From: G965240465 sp965249525
Lineage (GTDB): Bacteria > SAR324 > JACQKK01
Direction of reading: 5' to 3'
Assembly (NCBI GenBank): GCA_965249525.1
Contig: OZ252237.1
Coordinates: 62,001 to 126,000 of the forward strand
DNA: 64,000 nt
Shown: positions 20,340 through 29,144 of the stretch, one piece after another
Layout: every line of letters starts with the position of its first letter
Position numbering within the stretch: position 1 is the stretch's first letter
Made by a program: the position numbers and the translations under genes
Notes under the pieces: model-generated
What the model saw: only the letters and a program-made list of their open reading frames with translations
Told to the model about the DNA's origin: nothing
Database searches by the model: none

Positions 20340-20933
20340 ATGTCCGCAAAGGCTGACTGTGGATCAATTACAGCTCCTAGCAGTATCAAGATAGATAGAT
20401 TTCTTTATTCCTGGTTGGTTATTGGTTCTACTAGGGTAGACTCTATTGTACTAAGCTTATCGCTCGCCATCTTGCTAACTGCCTGCGGCTACCGCTCTTT
20501 TCAACCAACACTTCCTCAGTTCGCTACCCGCCTTTGGGTCGCACCTGTACAGAACCAGACTTTCACTCCAGAGCTGGATATCCTTTTGCGACAACAACTG
20601 CAACGCCAGTTTTCCCAATACCCCAATCTTCAGCTTACTAGTCTGCAAGCTAGCGAATGGAGCCTGGAAACCACCCTCACAAAACTCAGCTTTACCCGCT
20701 TGATAAACAGCGATTTCCGTCGTCTCACCTATATCCTCCAAGGGCAAATCGCTCTCCGCAGGCCTCTGGCCAAAGAAGCTGCTTGGGGGCCTCATACTAT
20801 CCGAGTCATCCAAAGTAGCAACTTCGCAAAAAATCAGAGTGAAAATCCTGCTATGATCGATCAAGTTCTGCGGCAGACACTGCAACAATTCGCAAAGGAA
20901 ACGGAAACTCGGCTGCTCCAGCCCATTCCCTGA
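20340..20933 (+). CDS. lptE: LPS-assembly lipoprotein LptE-like
   Basis: LptE plugs the LptD barrel that inserts lipopolysaccharide into the outer membrane. The sequence has a hydrophobic signal segment and lipobox LLTACGYR, the usual CG-Y-x-F start of mature LptE, then LWVAPVQNQTFTPELDILLRQQLQRQF and a DPOR-like beta/alpha pattern, ending in helix PAMIDQVLRQTLQQFA. From ATG 20340 it is 197 residues with Cys at 49, a long leader. A TTG at 20415 would give a 24-residue signal peptide and may be the real start. In many Proteobacteria lptE sits between leuS and holA; here it follows an unknown gene instead. Confidence 0.78.
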   Translation: MSAKADCGSITAPSSIKIDRFLYSWLVIGSTRVDSIVLSLSLAILLTACGYRSFQPTLPQFATRLWVAPVQNQTFTPELDILLRQQLQRQFSQYPNLQLTSLQASEWSLETTLTKLSFTRLINSDFRRLTYILQGQIALRRPLAKEAAWGPHTIRVIQSSNFAKNQSENPAMIDQVLRQTLQQFAKETETRLLQPIP

Positions 20934-21209
20934 CACCTTTGATCGAAAAAAGCTGTAAGAAGCGTATGGTTCTCCTGTTCCAATGCAGCTTTTGATCTCA
21001 TCCCCATAAAAAGACTGAATACTTAATAGAAATAGACAACCAAAAAGCCGAAGACTTGCACAGACTTTGCTGTCTTCATTGCATCAATCCGTAAGCTGAT
21101 ATATTTTCTGGGCTTATACAGGGATTGCCACCCAGCAACAATAATTCTTTGTTGAAGGGTTTTCTAGAAACAAAGCTAGCTGAAAAAATGTGTTGGCTGG
21201 ATATCCAAT

Positions 21210-22289
21210 CTATTGGATTTTTCCTCTTGCAGCGACAACCAGGCAGTCAATGATAGTGTTGTCTTTGATGAGGTGTACTTGATCAACCATATTGGTGACA
21301 GCACAGGCGTGATTAGGAATTACCAGCAAGCGTTCTCCGATCCTTGGTTGTTGTGCAGAGTTGGAAAAATCTATTATGCCGTGTTCTTCGTAGAGGCGTG
21401 TGATGACAGCATCAGGATATTTTGTAGCGAGGCCAAATCCTTCCAGTCCTTGGGGATCTGAGGTCAAAGTTTTAGAACCGGCATCAATGATGGCACGTTG
21501 GGGGTTGGGCGTACTGACGATGGTGGTAAGGATTTGAATGGCGCAATCATCAACAGTGGCGACCTGGGATTGGAGGAGGGCGCGGTCATTATAGATATAG
21601 GTGCCGGCACGATGTTCGTTGGCTACGAAAACCTCGTGTGCCCGCCAAAGATCTGGAGAACCGCCGTTGCTAATATGTTCACAGGGTAGGCCTATGGCTT
21701 CACAATGTTCTTTGGCTTGTGTCAGCCATTGTTGGACTTTTTCAGGTGCGCCTGCTGCGGGATAAGTCATCAAGCCTGCAAAGTGTAGTACAGGGCTGTT
21801 AGCGATGAGGCGAGCGAGTTGGGCTGCTTCTTCGGGTGTTTGAACACCACAGCGTCTACCACCAGTATCACACTCCACCATTACAGAAAGAGGGGAATAG
21901 CTGGTGGTTTGCCAGGCAGTGGCAAGATTGGTGATGCATGTGGAACTGTCTGCAGCAACTTTTAGCTTGCAGCTTGAGGCAAGAGTAAGCAGGCGTCTCA
22001 GTTTGGTTTCACCAATAAGGGGGTAAGTAAGGAAAATATCTTTGAGACCAGCCGCCGCCATGATTTCTGCCTCACCCAGCTTTTGGCAGCAGATTCCGCA
22101 TGCCCCCAATTTCATTTGCCGCTGGGCAAATTGAGGGATTTTATGGGTTTTGATATGTGGGCGCAGTTTTAGTTGGTGTTGGTCGCAGTATTGCTGACAA
22201 CGTTTCAGATTGCGTTCTACAGCATCCAGGTCAATCAGTACGGCGGGGGTATCAATTTCAGCAAACAAAGTGTCTGTGTTTTTTGACAT
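21210..22289 (-). CDS. PLP- and zinc-dependent enzyme, DSD1 family (D-serine dehydratase / D-threonine aldolase type)
   Basis: This is a fold-type III, alanine-racemase-like PLP barrel of 359 residues. The N-terminal motif DTPAVLIDLDAVERNLKR and the PLP-lysine region LRPHIKTHK (about residue 48) are clear, as are MVECDTGGRRCGV and HISNGGSPDLW. The C-terminal metal site reads IPNHACAVTN: His-x-Cys, as in the zinc site of vertebrate D-serine dehydratase. D-threonine aldolases have His-x-Asp there, which leans toward a dehydratase-type activity on D-serine or 3-hydroxy-amino acids. It lies 16 bases downstream of iolB on the same strand, so it is probably part of the inositol unit, though a D-amino acid step is not part of that pathway. 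Confidence 0.85.
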   Translation of the reverse strand: MSKNTDTLFAEIDTPAVLIDLDAVERNLKRCQQYCDQHQLKLRPHIKTHKIPQFAQRQMKLGACGICCQKLGEAEIMAAAGLKDIFLTYPLIGETKLRRLLTLASSCKLKVAADSSTCITNLATAWQTTSYSPLSVMVECDTGGRRCGVQTPEEAAQLARLIANSPVLHFAGLMTYPAAGAPEKVQQWLTQAKEHCEAIGLPCEHISNGGSPDLWRAHEVFVANEHRAGTYIYNDRALLQSQVATVDDCAIQILTTIVSTPNPQRAIIDAGSKTLTSDPQGLEGFGLATKYPDAVITRLYEEHGIIDFSNSAQQPRIGERLLVIPNHACAVTNMVDQVHLIKDNTIIDCLVVAARGKIQ

Positions 22290-22305
22290 GGAGATGGGGT
22301 ATCCC

Positions 22306-23112
22306 TTAGGTATTTAGCATCCATTTGTGTTGGGGATCATTATGAAAGCGCCATTCACGACGCGGACCTGCCATCACATTAAGGTAGTAGAGTTGATAGC
22401 CATGTGCTGCCCCCACGGGGTGATAGCCTCTGGGTACCAGCACTACATCACCATCTTGAACAGTAAGGGTTTCGTCCAGTTGTCGGTCGTCGGTATAGAT
22501 ACGCTGAAAAGCGAATCCTTGAGGGGGTTTCATGCGGTGGTAATAAGTTTCTTCCAGTAGAGTTTCTGTGGGTGGATTATTGCGGTCATGTTTGTGAGGA
22601 GGATAGCTGGACCAATGTCCAGAGGGGGTGATGACTTCTACTACCAGCAAACTGTCTGCGGATTCGGTTTCTGGCAAAATATTACGAATATAGCGGGTAT
22701 TGGTGGCTTGGCCGCGTACTTCACGTTCCATTTTTTCTTCGCCAATCTGACGGGCAGCATGGTTGCCTTGTCCAGGGGCACGGCAAACGGCGAGTTCCAA
22801 TGTGCTGGCAGCCGTTATAGTTGCCTTTTGGCCACTGGGGACATAGACTGCCCCAGGAGCGGCATCTTCAAATGGGTTGCTACGCTTGCCCAGTTGCTGC
22901 CAATGTTGTTTTCCAACCCGTACATGCATGGTACCTGCTACCGCAACCAGGCACACTTCTTCTGTGAAAGTTTCCAAATTAAGTTGCCGGCCTTCAGCCA
23001 GCCGATAGATAGCTAAACCCACATATTTCCATCCCGCTGTTTGCGGCGTAACTTCTAGCACGCAACCTTGGGCATTGGGTGCTTGTGGGCGTACTAGTAA
23101 CGATTGATTCAT
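22306..23112 (-). CDS. iolB: 5-deoxy-glucuronate isomerase
   Basis: IolB is a bicupin enzyme that converts 5-deoxy-D-glucuronate to 5-dehydro-2-deoxy-D-gluconate in myo-inositol breakdown. The ATG at 23112 has GGAG at good distance and gives 268 residues; an upstream in-frame start at 23133 is less likely. Recognisable are the N-terminal GWKYVGLAIYRLAEGRQLNLET, the metal-site segment GHWSSYPPHKHD, EETYYHRMKPPQGFAFQRIYTDD, and the end LYYLNVMAGPRREW. It is followed by the PLP enzyme and preceded by the IolC fusion, whose product acts directly after it. Confidence 0.95.
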   Translation of the reverse strand: MNQSLLVRPQAPNAQGCVLEVTPQTAGWKYVGLAIYRLAEGRQLNLETFTEEVCLVAVAGTMHVRVGKQHWQQLGKRSNPFEDAAPGAVYVPSGQKATITAASTLELAVCRAPGQGNHAARQIGEEKMEREVRGQATNTRYIRNILPETESADSLLVVEVITPSGHWSSYPPHKHDRNNPPTETLLEETYYHRMKPPQGFAFQRIYTDDRQLDETLTVQDGDVVLVPRGYHPVGAAHGYQLYYLNVMAGPRREWRFHNDPQHKWMLNT

Positions 23113-23266
23113 GTTTATATCTCCCAACAGCATTGGTTTTGAACGATTGTTTTTTTGGATGTCCCATCTTTACGATAGTTGTTGGCTTGTGGAAAATGAT
23201 AGTACAAATGTTTTTTAGCCTGGCAATATTTGCCTTGGATGGTAGTCAATTGATGAATGGGAATGG

Positions 23267-25171
23267 TTATTGTTTCGCATCGCTCCAGGCTTTTAGCAAT
23301 AACTGGTAATTGTCTGCAACGGCATTGATGAGTTGTTGATCATTGCATTTATTGGCTAGCCATTGTTGGGCGGGAGAGGAGAAAATGGAGCGTCCTATGG
23401 CAAAGCCTTTCACCAGTGGCTGTTGGGCTGCTAGTTTGAAGGCTTGTGTCAGTTTACTTAAAGAGGCCTCCATTCCCAGCATCACGATACCGTAGCATTC
23501 CGGGTCATGTTCCTGAATAACTTTAGTAATGGCTTGCCAAGTTTGTATGTCTTCTGCAGGCTTGAGCTTCCACCAATCAGGATAGATTCCCAGTTGATAA
23601 CAGCGTTTAATCAGCTGGGGTAAGGGATTGGGCGTGGCTGGTTGCTGGGGGGAAGGAATAAGTTCTAACAGCAGTTGGTGATCGGTGTTTCGGCAAGCAT
23701 GAAATAGAGTTTGCAGGCGTTCTTCTTGGGTATGCTGCATATCAGCAGGGTCATTGGGGTGCATAAACACCAGGCATTTGACAGTATGACGCAAAGGCCA
23801 TTCTTTTAAGGTGGATGAAATGTCGGGTCCACCTTCAAATTCTAGTGGACGAATAGCGGGACGTTCAATCGGGCGACCGATCCAACAAGGGTAATCTATA
23901 GCAAGGGCAAGAGCTTCTGTGCCATATTTGTCATCAATAATTACTCCGAATGGTTGTTGATGATCAGCTTGGTGGGCAGCTTTCAGAAGCAAAGTTTTCA
24001 GCTGTGAAATACGTTCTAGCGGAGCCTCAGCTGCTTGAGCAAGGGCTTCTAATTGAACGCGATGATCAAAGGCCAAAGCTGTCAGTTGCTGGGGTTGGGG
24101 GGGGCGGTTAGCAGCCCAATGGATGTGTTCCAGTTGAAAATCTTTTCTTAGGGCGTATTGAGGGCTGCCGTTTTTTAAAAAGTAAGCCAGCTCATTCCAA
24201 CTGGGGATGGCTGGTGCGCATCCGTGGCGTGAGACTGCCAAAGCTCCACAAGCATTGCCCCAATGGCAGCATGTTTTTAGTGATTCATTGCGCAACCACC
24301 CGCGTAAAAAACCACTCATAAAAGAGTCTCCTGCTCCCAATATGTTGTAAACCTCTACAGGAAATCCTGGCCCTTGAATACCAACTTCCAACCGATCTGG
24401 TATCTCTCCAGGGAACGCGACGCAGCCCATGGGACCGCGTTTGCAGATAATCACTGCTTGAGTGTGTTGGCGCAGCAATTGAATGGCTTTTAGTGTGTCA
24501 GTAATCCCAGCTGCGATGTGAATTTCTTCCTCGGTTCCCACCACTAAATCACAGTACGGCAAAATGGATTGCAAATGCTCGGTGACATTTTTACTGGCCA
24601 CAAATCGTTCTTCCCCCATACCCTTGCCTGTTAGACCCCACAGGACTGGGCGGTAATCAATATCCCAGATAACTTTCCCGCCAGATTGACGCATTAAGTG
24701 CATGGCTTTAAAGGAAGCGGCTGAAACAGTAGGGTTGCTGAAATGGGTACCAGTCACCACTACCGCACCGCTGGAAGATATCAGAGATTCACAAATGTCG
24801 GCTTTACTGAGGGCCATATCGGCACAGTTTTCCCGATAGAACAACAACGGAAAAGTGTGTTGATCACGGATACCCAGTATCGCCAGAGCAGTCAGACGCT
24901 CAGCATCGGTAATTACACCGGAGACATTCACTCCATAGCGCTGCAATTGTTCACGAATAAAGCGCCCCATGTGTTCATTGCCCACACGGGTAATCAAACC
25001 TGAACGCAGTCCTAGTTTGGCGCAACCGGCAGCAATATTGGTGGGTGATCCTCCAATGTATTTGGCGAAGCTGGCCATGTCTTCCAAACGGCCGCCAACC
25101 TGTTGCCCGTAAACGTCCACAGATGCGCGGCCAATGCTCACCACATCCAATACCCCATTTGTTATTGGCAT
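23267..25171 (-). CDS. iolC: Bifunctional 5-dehydro-2-deoxygluconokinase / DUF2090 aldolase (IolC fusion)
   Basis: The protein is 634 residues from ATG 25171, with AGGAG upstream. Residues 1-325 are a PfkB-family sugar kinase: DVVSIGRASVDVYGQQ, YIGGSPTNIAAGCAKLGL, and the catalytic NILGAGDSFMSGFLRGWL. Residues 345-634 are a DUF2090 domain (LTALAFDHRVQLEALA...GVIIDDKYG...GFAIGRSIF), an aldolase-like barrel. Such fusions are assigned phosphorylation of 5-dehydro-2-deoxygluconate and cleavage of its 6-phosphate to DHAP and malonate semialdehyde, so one protein would replace IolC and IolJ. A 154-base gap separates it from iolB. iolG, iolE and iolD are not in the window. Confidence 0.93.
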   Translation of the reverse strand: MPITNGVLDVVSIGRASVDVYGQQVGGRLEDMASFAKYIGGSPTNIAAGCAKLGLRSGLITRVGNEHMGRFIREQLQRYGVNVSGVITDAERLTALAILGIRDQHTFPLLFYRENCADMALSKADICESLISSSGAVVVTGTHFSNPTVSAASFKAMHLMRQSGGKVIWDIDYRPVLWGLTGKGMGEERFVASKNVTEHLQSILPYCDLVVGTEEEIHIAAGITDTLKAIQLLRQHTQAVIICKRGPMGCVAFPGEIPDRLEVGIQGPGFPVEVYNILGAGDSFMSGFLRGWLRNESLKTCCHWGNACGALAVSRHGCAPAIPSWNELAYFLKNGSPQYALRKDFQLEHIHWAANRPPQPQQLTALAFDHRVQLEALAQAAEAPLERISQLKTLLLKAAHQADHQQPFGVIIDDKYGTEALALAIDYPCWIGRPIERPAIRPLEFEGGPDISSTLKEWPLRHTVKCLVFMHPNDPADMQHTQEERLQTLFHACRNTDHQLLLELIPSPQQPATPNPLPQLIKRCYQLGIYPDWWKLKPAEDIQTWQAITKVIQEHDPECYGIVMLGMEASLSKLTQAFKLAAQQPLVKGFAIGRSIFSSPAQQWLANKCNDQQLINAVADNYQLLLKAWSDAKQ

Positions 25172-25347
25172 CAATAGCTCCTTTCAATCCATAAGAAAAC
25201 ATGAATCAACACAGTAGGCAACTATGCATTAACCAAATATCCCAGACTTTGTTGCACCAAGCAGGTCGGGCACAACAAAGAGAAACACGCTGCTTTTCAG
25301 CGGAAACTGTTGAAGAGAATAATGTTTAAGCCAATAGAGACAGCACG

Positions 25348-25914
25348 CTACGGCAGACACATGGGATCAACTATTGGCAAGAAACTACCACCTGGAGGCT
25401 CGATATCTAGACTGCAATTATCACCACTTGGTGTTATGAGGGTGAGCGTTAACACGCAGCTAGAACAATCCAAAGTAGACTCATAATGAAAACTCGCATC
25501 AGATGGAGACAACATGCCACTCCAAATCTCATGAGTGCCTATTGGCATGATTCCGGGAGTGTGTTCATAAACATTTGTACCTTCTAAACTGTTTCTCAAA
25601 TACAATTCGGTTATTCCGCATTCCTCAACTGCACAAGTGGCTTCCAAGCGATAGCTGGGAAATTCTGGTGTTGTTTTTGTGCCTTCATTGCAAGACACCA
25701 ATACCATTGCCAGTAAGAACAATGCTGCTAGTTCTAAGCCGCATATGCTGCTCCCAACACGAGTGCTGCTTGCTTTCTTGTTGGGAAATTGAACAAGCGT
25801 ATTATGGCAATTTTGTTGATTGGGGTGTGTCAAATAAAAACACATCCTTCTCCACTGATGTATGTACTCTTGGCTTCTCATTATGGGAACCTTATGAAAA
25901 TCTTTGTTTGACAA
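25348..25914 (-). CDS. Cysteine-rich predicted lipoprotein, unknown function
   Basis: The sequence contains a hydrophobic stretch and lipobox (GLELAALFLLAMVLVSC), followed by about 114 residues with six more cysteines (TCAVEEC, DCSSC, NCS, MCLP). That suggests disulfides in a secreted, lipid-anchored domain with a beta-rich Ig-like pattern (TLTLITPSGDNCSLDIEP). The longest frame puts the lipid cysteine at residue 75, too far for a signal peptide. The true start is therefore unclear, and the 5' end may be altered. It neighbours an AT-rich 430-base spacer. I know no homologue. Confidence 0.6.
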   Translation of the reverse strand: MSNKDFHKVPIMRSQEYIHQWRRMCFYLTHPNQQNCHNTLVQFPNKKASSTRVGSSICGLELAALFLLAMVLVSCNEGTKTTPEFPSYRLEATCAVEECGITELYLRNSLEGTNVYEHTPGIMPIGTHEIWSGMLSPSDASFHYESTLDCSSCVLTLTLITPSGDNCSLDIEPPGGSFLPIVDPMCLP

Positions 25915-26045
25915 CCCGCCTTGTTTTATTTGCTAAATTATTCTGGAATAAAGCAAAGCTTCGATACCATTCATGCTAGTTTCAAATGTAAAATAATTGC
26001 AATAGAAAATTGCAACTTTATTCATTTTTATTTAAAAGATTTTAC

Positions 26046-26069
26046 AAATATACTAAAAATAGTATATTT
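26046..26069. repeat. Perfect 10-bp inverted repeat, AAAA loop
   Basis: The arms are AAATATACTA and TAGTATATTT. All pairs match, with a four-A spacer. It lies about 130 bases upstream of the lipoprotein gene, in the AT-rich region. It could be an operator or a cruciform; there is no downstream T run that would make it a terminator. Confidence 0.6.
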
Positions 26070-26298
26070 AATGAATAAATGTATTACTTAATCCAATTTT
26101 TATTCTACATTTATCTGATTACCTTTTTTGTATTGATATATTTCAAATTTTATATACAAAAAGGGATAAGTTTATTTTTTCTTATATGTTTTTTAAGCAT
26201 TTAAACGATATCATTTTTCTTTTGATAAGGAATATCAATAGATTTTTCTAAATATATGAAGGCATTCCCAAGATAGAATTCAAGGCAATAGCTGTTAC

Positions 26299-26324
26299 AG
26301 TCGGAGAAATACTCTCCGACTTTT
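26299..26324 (+). terminator. Intrinsic-terminator-like hairpin reading on the plus strand
   Basis: The arms are AGTCGGAGA and TCTCCGACT (9 bp) with loop AATAC, followed by TTT after the last arm base. The T run lies on the plus-strand side, yet both neighbouring genes are on the minus strand. It could still end polA transcription, whose stop is 25 bases away, or close an unannotated plus-strand RNA. Confidence 0.5.
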
Positions 26325-26345
26325 GGAGGTCAGATTGTTGAAATA

Positions 26346-29144
26346 CTAGGGGTGGGCACTCAGCCAATTGACGCCATTCCCCATGTCTACCTGCAAGGGA
26401 ACACGCAGCTGTACAGCGTTCTCCATTTCTTCTTGCACCAAGGCTTCTACAGTGGCTAATTCTTCTTTGGGGACATCCAAAAGCAGTTCGTCATGGATGC
26501 TCAGCAGCATACTGGCTTTCATTTTTTCTTTTTGTAGACGATGGTCTATTTTCAGCATGGCACACTTAATAATTTCAGCTGCAGTCCCTTGAATGGGAGT
26601 ATTGATGGCTGCACCTTCAGCATTTCTGGCAGCAAGGGTTTGTGATTGCTGTAATTCGGGCAATGGCCTTTTGCGGCCGAGTAAAGTTTGGGCGTAGCCT
26701 TCTTTGCGAGCGCGGGCAATCAGTTCGTCTTGTAGTTGGCGAACAGTTTGATAACGTTGGAAAAAACGTTCAATGAATTGCTTGGCTTGTTCTCGAGTGG
26801 TCTGGGTTACTTGGGCTAGGCGGTCTGGACCCATACGGTAAATGAGGCCGAAATTCACCTCTTTGGCAGTGGCGCGCATATCACGGGTGATTTCAGTTGC
26901 GGAGGCATCAAATAATGTCATGGCGGTCAGTTGGTGGATATCTTGTTGTTGCTGGAAGGCTTTGAGAAAGGTAGCATCTTGGGAGTAATGAGCGAGCACG
27001 CGTAATTCAATTTGGCTATAATCGGCGGACAGTAGCAAATGCTGGGAACTGGAGGGTAAAAAGAGGGCGCGTAGCTTGCGTCCTTCCTCACTGCGAATGG
27101 GAATGTTTTGCAGATTGGGATGTTCAGAGGCAAGTCGTCCGGTAGCGGCAACGGTCTGACGGAAATGGGTATGGATACGTTGGGTATGGGGATGTACAAA
27201 AGTGGGTAGCTGTTCTAAGTAGGTGGATTTCAATTTGTTCAGCTCACGCCAGGCCAGCAGGTTTTTGGGCAAGGGATGGTTGCTCATACGTTCTAAGGTT
27301 TCCTCATCGGTAGAAAGTCCCATACCCAGTTTAATTCGGCGCGGACGGACTCCCAATTTTTCGTGCAATCGCAGGTGTTGGTACAGCACCTGCTGCAAGG
27401 CAGGTACGGAGTTGAGGTTGAATTCTCCTTGACCAACCAGCTGATAGATCTGTTGGCGCAATTGCTGCGATTTCTTTTCTACCGAAGCGTTTAACTGCTG
27501 ACAACCATTCACATCTAAACGAATGCCTGCACGTTCCATGCGCATTAGTACCGTTAAAAGCGGTACCTCTAGTGTTTCAAATAGTCGCCATTGGCCGCTT
27601 TTTTTCAGCCGAGGTGCAAAGCGTTCGCTCAGCTGGAAGGCAGCGTAGGCATCTTCAACGGCATAAGCCGCAGCTTGGGGAATTGGCACATCGGCTATGC
27701 TGCCTTTTTTTGCAGAATCCCCCAACAATTTTTCAATTGGGGTTTTCACCAGCTGTAACTCCCTCAAGGCAACACTGTCCAAGTCATGATGGCGTTCTGC
27801 AGGGGTGATGAGGTGTGAGGCAATCATGGTATCCCAACGGATGCCTTGCAGCTGAATACCGTGACTCTGTAATACTTGCATGTCGAACTTCAGATTATGG
27901 CCAGCTTTGGGAACATTGGCATCTTCAAGCAATTGGCGCAGCACTTGCCATACCTGTACCTGTACTGCTTGAATGCGAGGATGATGAAAGGGGAGATAAA
28001 ATGCGGTCTGGGCATCTATACAAAAAGACATGCCCACCAATTGCGTGCTGAGCCAATCAAGAGAAGCGGTTTTGGTATTTATCACTAACAGCTTGGCTTT
28101 TTTCCAGCGTGTTGCCTGGGCACGTAGGGCGTTCAACGATTTTAGAGTATAGGTGCACACGAGTGCAGCAGGAAGGGTGGTGGAATCTGCAGAGGCATCG
28201 GTGGTGGGGAGTACTTCCCCGCGTAGCCATTGGTCACGCAGGGAATGAAATTCCAATTCATTCAACAGCTTTGTCCATTCGGGATTGTTATGAAGGGTAT
28301 GGGCCTGAAAACGCAGTGCTTCCCAGTTAATTTCTAAAGGTGCATCGGTTTGAATGGTGGCCAGTTCTCTTGACAAGAAAGCTTGCTCACGATGTGCTGT
28401 GATGTGTTCTTTCAATTTGCTAGCAGGTAGCTGGTGAAGATTTTTATAGAGATTTTCTAGATTATCAAATTGGGAGATCAGCTTGGCAGCGGTTTTTTCA
28501 CCTACCCCGGGAATGCCAGGGATATTATCAGAAGTGTCTCCCATCAGCCCTAGGATTTCTGGTACTTGGTGAGGGAGGCAGCTGAAGCGCTGCTGGGAAG
28601 CTTCTACTCCTTTGAGTTGGGATTCTTTGGGATCTAATAGGAAAGTGGTTTGATTGAGCAACTGCATCAAGTCTTTGTCGCCACTGACGATGATAGTGGT
28701 AAGGCCTTTTTCATGGGCGCGTTTAGCAAGGGTGCCAATCAGGTCATCCGCTTCCCAACCTGCCAGAGTGAGAAAAGGCAGACCGATGGCGTGTATTAAC
28801 CTAGGAATGTAGGGTAACTGGGCTACAAGTTCTTCGGGCATTTTTTCTCGGGTGGCTTTGTAAGCGGGGTAGCGTTGGTGGCGGAAGGTGGGTTCTGGTA
28901 GATCAGATGTAACAGCTAAGAATTGCGGTTGCTCTCGTTGGATAAGTCGCACCAGGGTCTGGGTAAGACCGAAGATGCCGCTGATATTCATACCACGTGA
29001 ATGGGTGAGTGGTTTTTTCAGCATGGCAAAGTGGGCACGGTAAATAATCGCCATGGTATCCACTACGAACAAACGTGGAGTATTGGTGGAGTTGGTTGTT
29101 GCAGCGGATTTGGCTTTAGGAATATGAGGTGGGACAGAATTCAT
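26346..29144 (-). CDS. polA: DNA polymerase I, proofreading site apparently degenerate
   Basis: PolA does Okazaki-fragment and repair synthesis. The ATG at 29144 overlaps the RDD gene's TGA (ATGA), giving 932 residues. The 5'-nuclease domain is intact (GWEADDLIG, VSGDKDLMQLL, GIPGVGEKTAAKLI). The polymerase motifs A (LLSADYSQIELR), B (KEVNFGLIYRMG) and C (SIHDELLLDVP) are present. In the 3'-5' exonuclease domain, motif I, normally D-x-E, reads VINTKTASLDW near residue 350, so both acidic ligands are lost. Motif II (HNLKFDMQVL) and motif III (YAVEDAY) remain. Proofreading is therefore probably lost, as in several natural Pol I proteins. It is the last gene of a minus-strand unit starting at rsmD. 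Confidence 0.95.
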   Translation of the reverse strand: MNSVPPHIPKAKSAATTNSTNTPRLFVVDTMAIIYRAHFAMLKKPLTHSRGMNISGIFGLTQTLVRLIQREQPQFLAVTSDLPEPTFRHQRYPAYKATREKMPEELVAQLPYIPRLIHAIGLPFLTLAGWEADDLIGTLAKRAHEKGLTTIIVSGDKDLMQLLNQTTFLLDPKESQLKGVEASQQRFSCLPHQVPEILGLMGDTSDNIPGIPGVGEKTAAKLISQFDNLENLYKNLHQLPASKLKEHITAHREQAFLSRELATIQTDAPLEINWEALRFQAHTLHNNPEWTKLLNELEFHSLRDQWLRGEVLPTTDASADSTTLPAALVCTYTLKSLNALRAQATRWKKAKLLVINTKTASLDWLSTQLVGMSFCIDAQTAFYLPFHHPRIQAVQVQVWQVLRQLLEDANVPKAGHNLKFDMQVLQSHGIQLQGIRWDTMIASHLITPAERHHDLDSVALRELQLVKTPIEKLLGDSAKKGSIADVPIPQAAAYAVEDAYAAFQLSERFAPRLKKSGQWRLFETLEVPLLTVLMRMERAGIRLDVNGCQQLNASVEKKSQQLRQQIYQLVGQGEFNLNSVPALQQVLYQHLRLHEKLGVRPRRIKLGMGLSTDEETLERMSNHPLPKNLLAWRELNKLKSTYLEQLPTFVHPHTQRIHTHFRQTVAATGRLASEHPNLQNIPIRSEEGRKLRALFLPSSSQHLLLSADYSQIELRVLAHYSQDATFLKAFQQQQDIHQLTAMTLFDASATEITRDMRATAKEVNFGLIYRMGPDRLAQVTQTTREQAKQFIERFFQRYQTVRQLQDELIARARKEGYAQTLLGRKRPLPELQQSQTLAARNAEGAAINTPIQGTAAEIIKCAMLKIDHRLQKEKMKASMLLSIHDELLLDVPKEELATVEALVQEEMENAVQLRVPLQVDMGNGVNWLSAHP

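Larger units (their letters stand above)
25915..26345. other. AT-rich intergenic region between polA and the lipoprotein gene
   Basis: This stretch of about 430 bases holds no credible gene. It is far more AT-rich than its surroundings, with runs of A and T, two TTGCAA sites (about 25997-26013), a perfect 10-base inverted repeat at 26046-26069, and a GC-rich hairpin at 26299-26321 followed by T4. It would carry the lipoprotein promoter on the minus strand. Confidence 0.5.
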
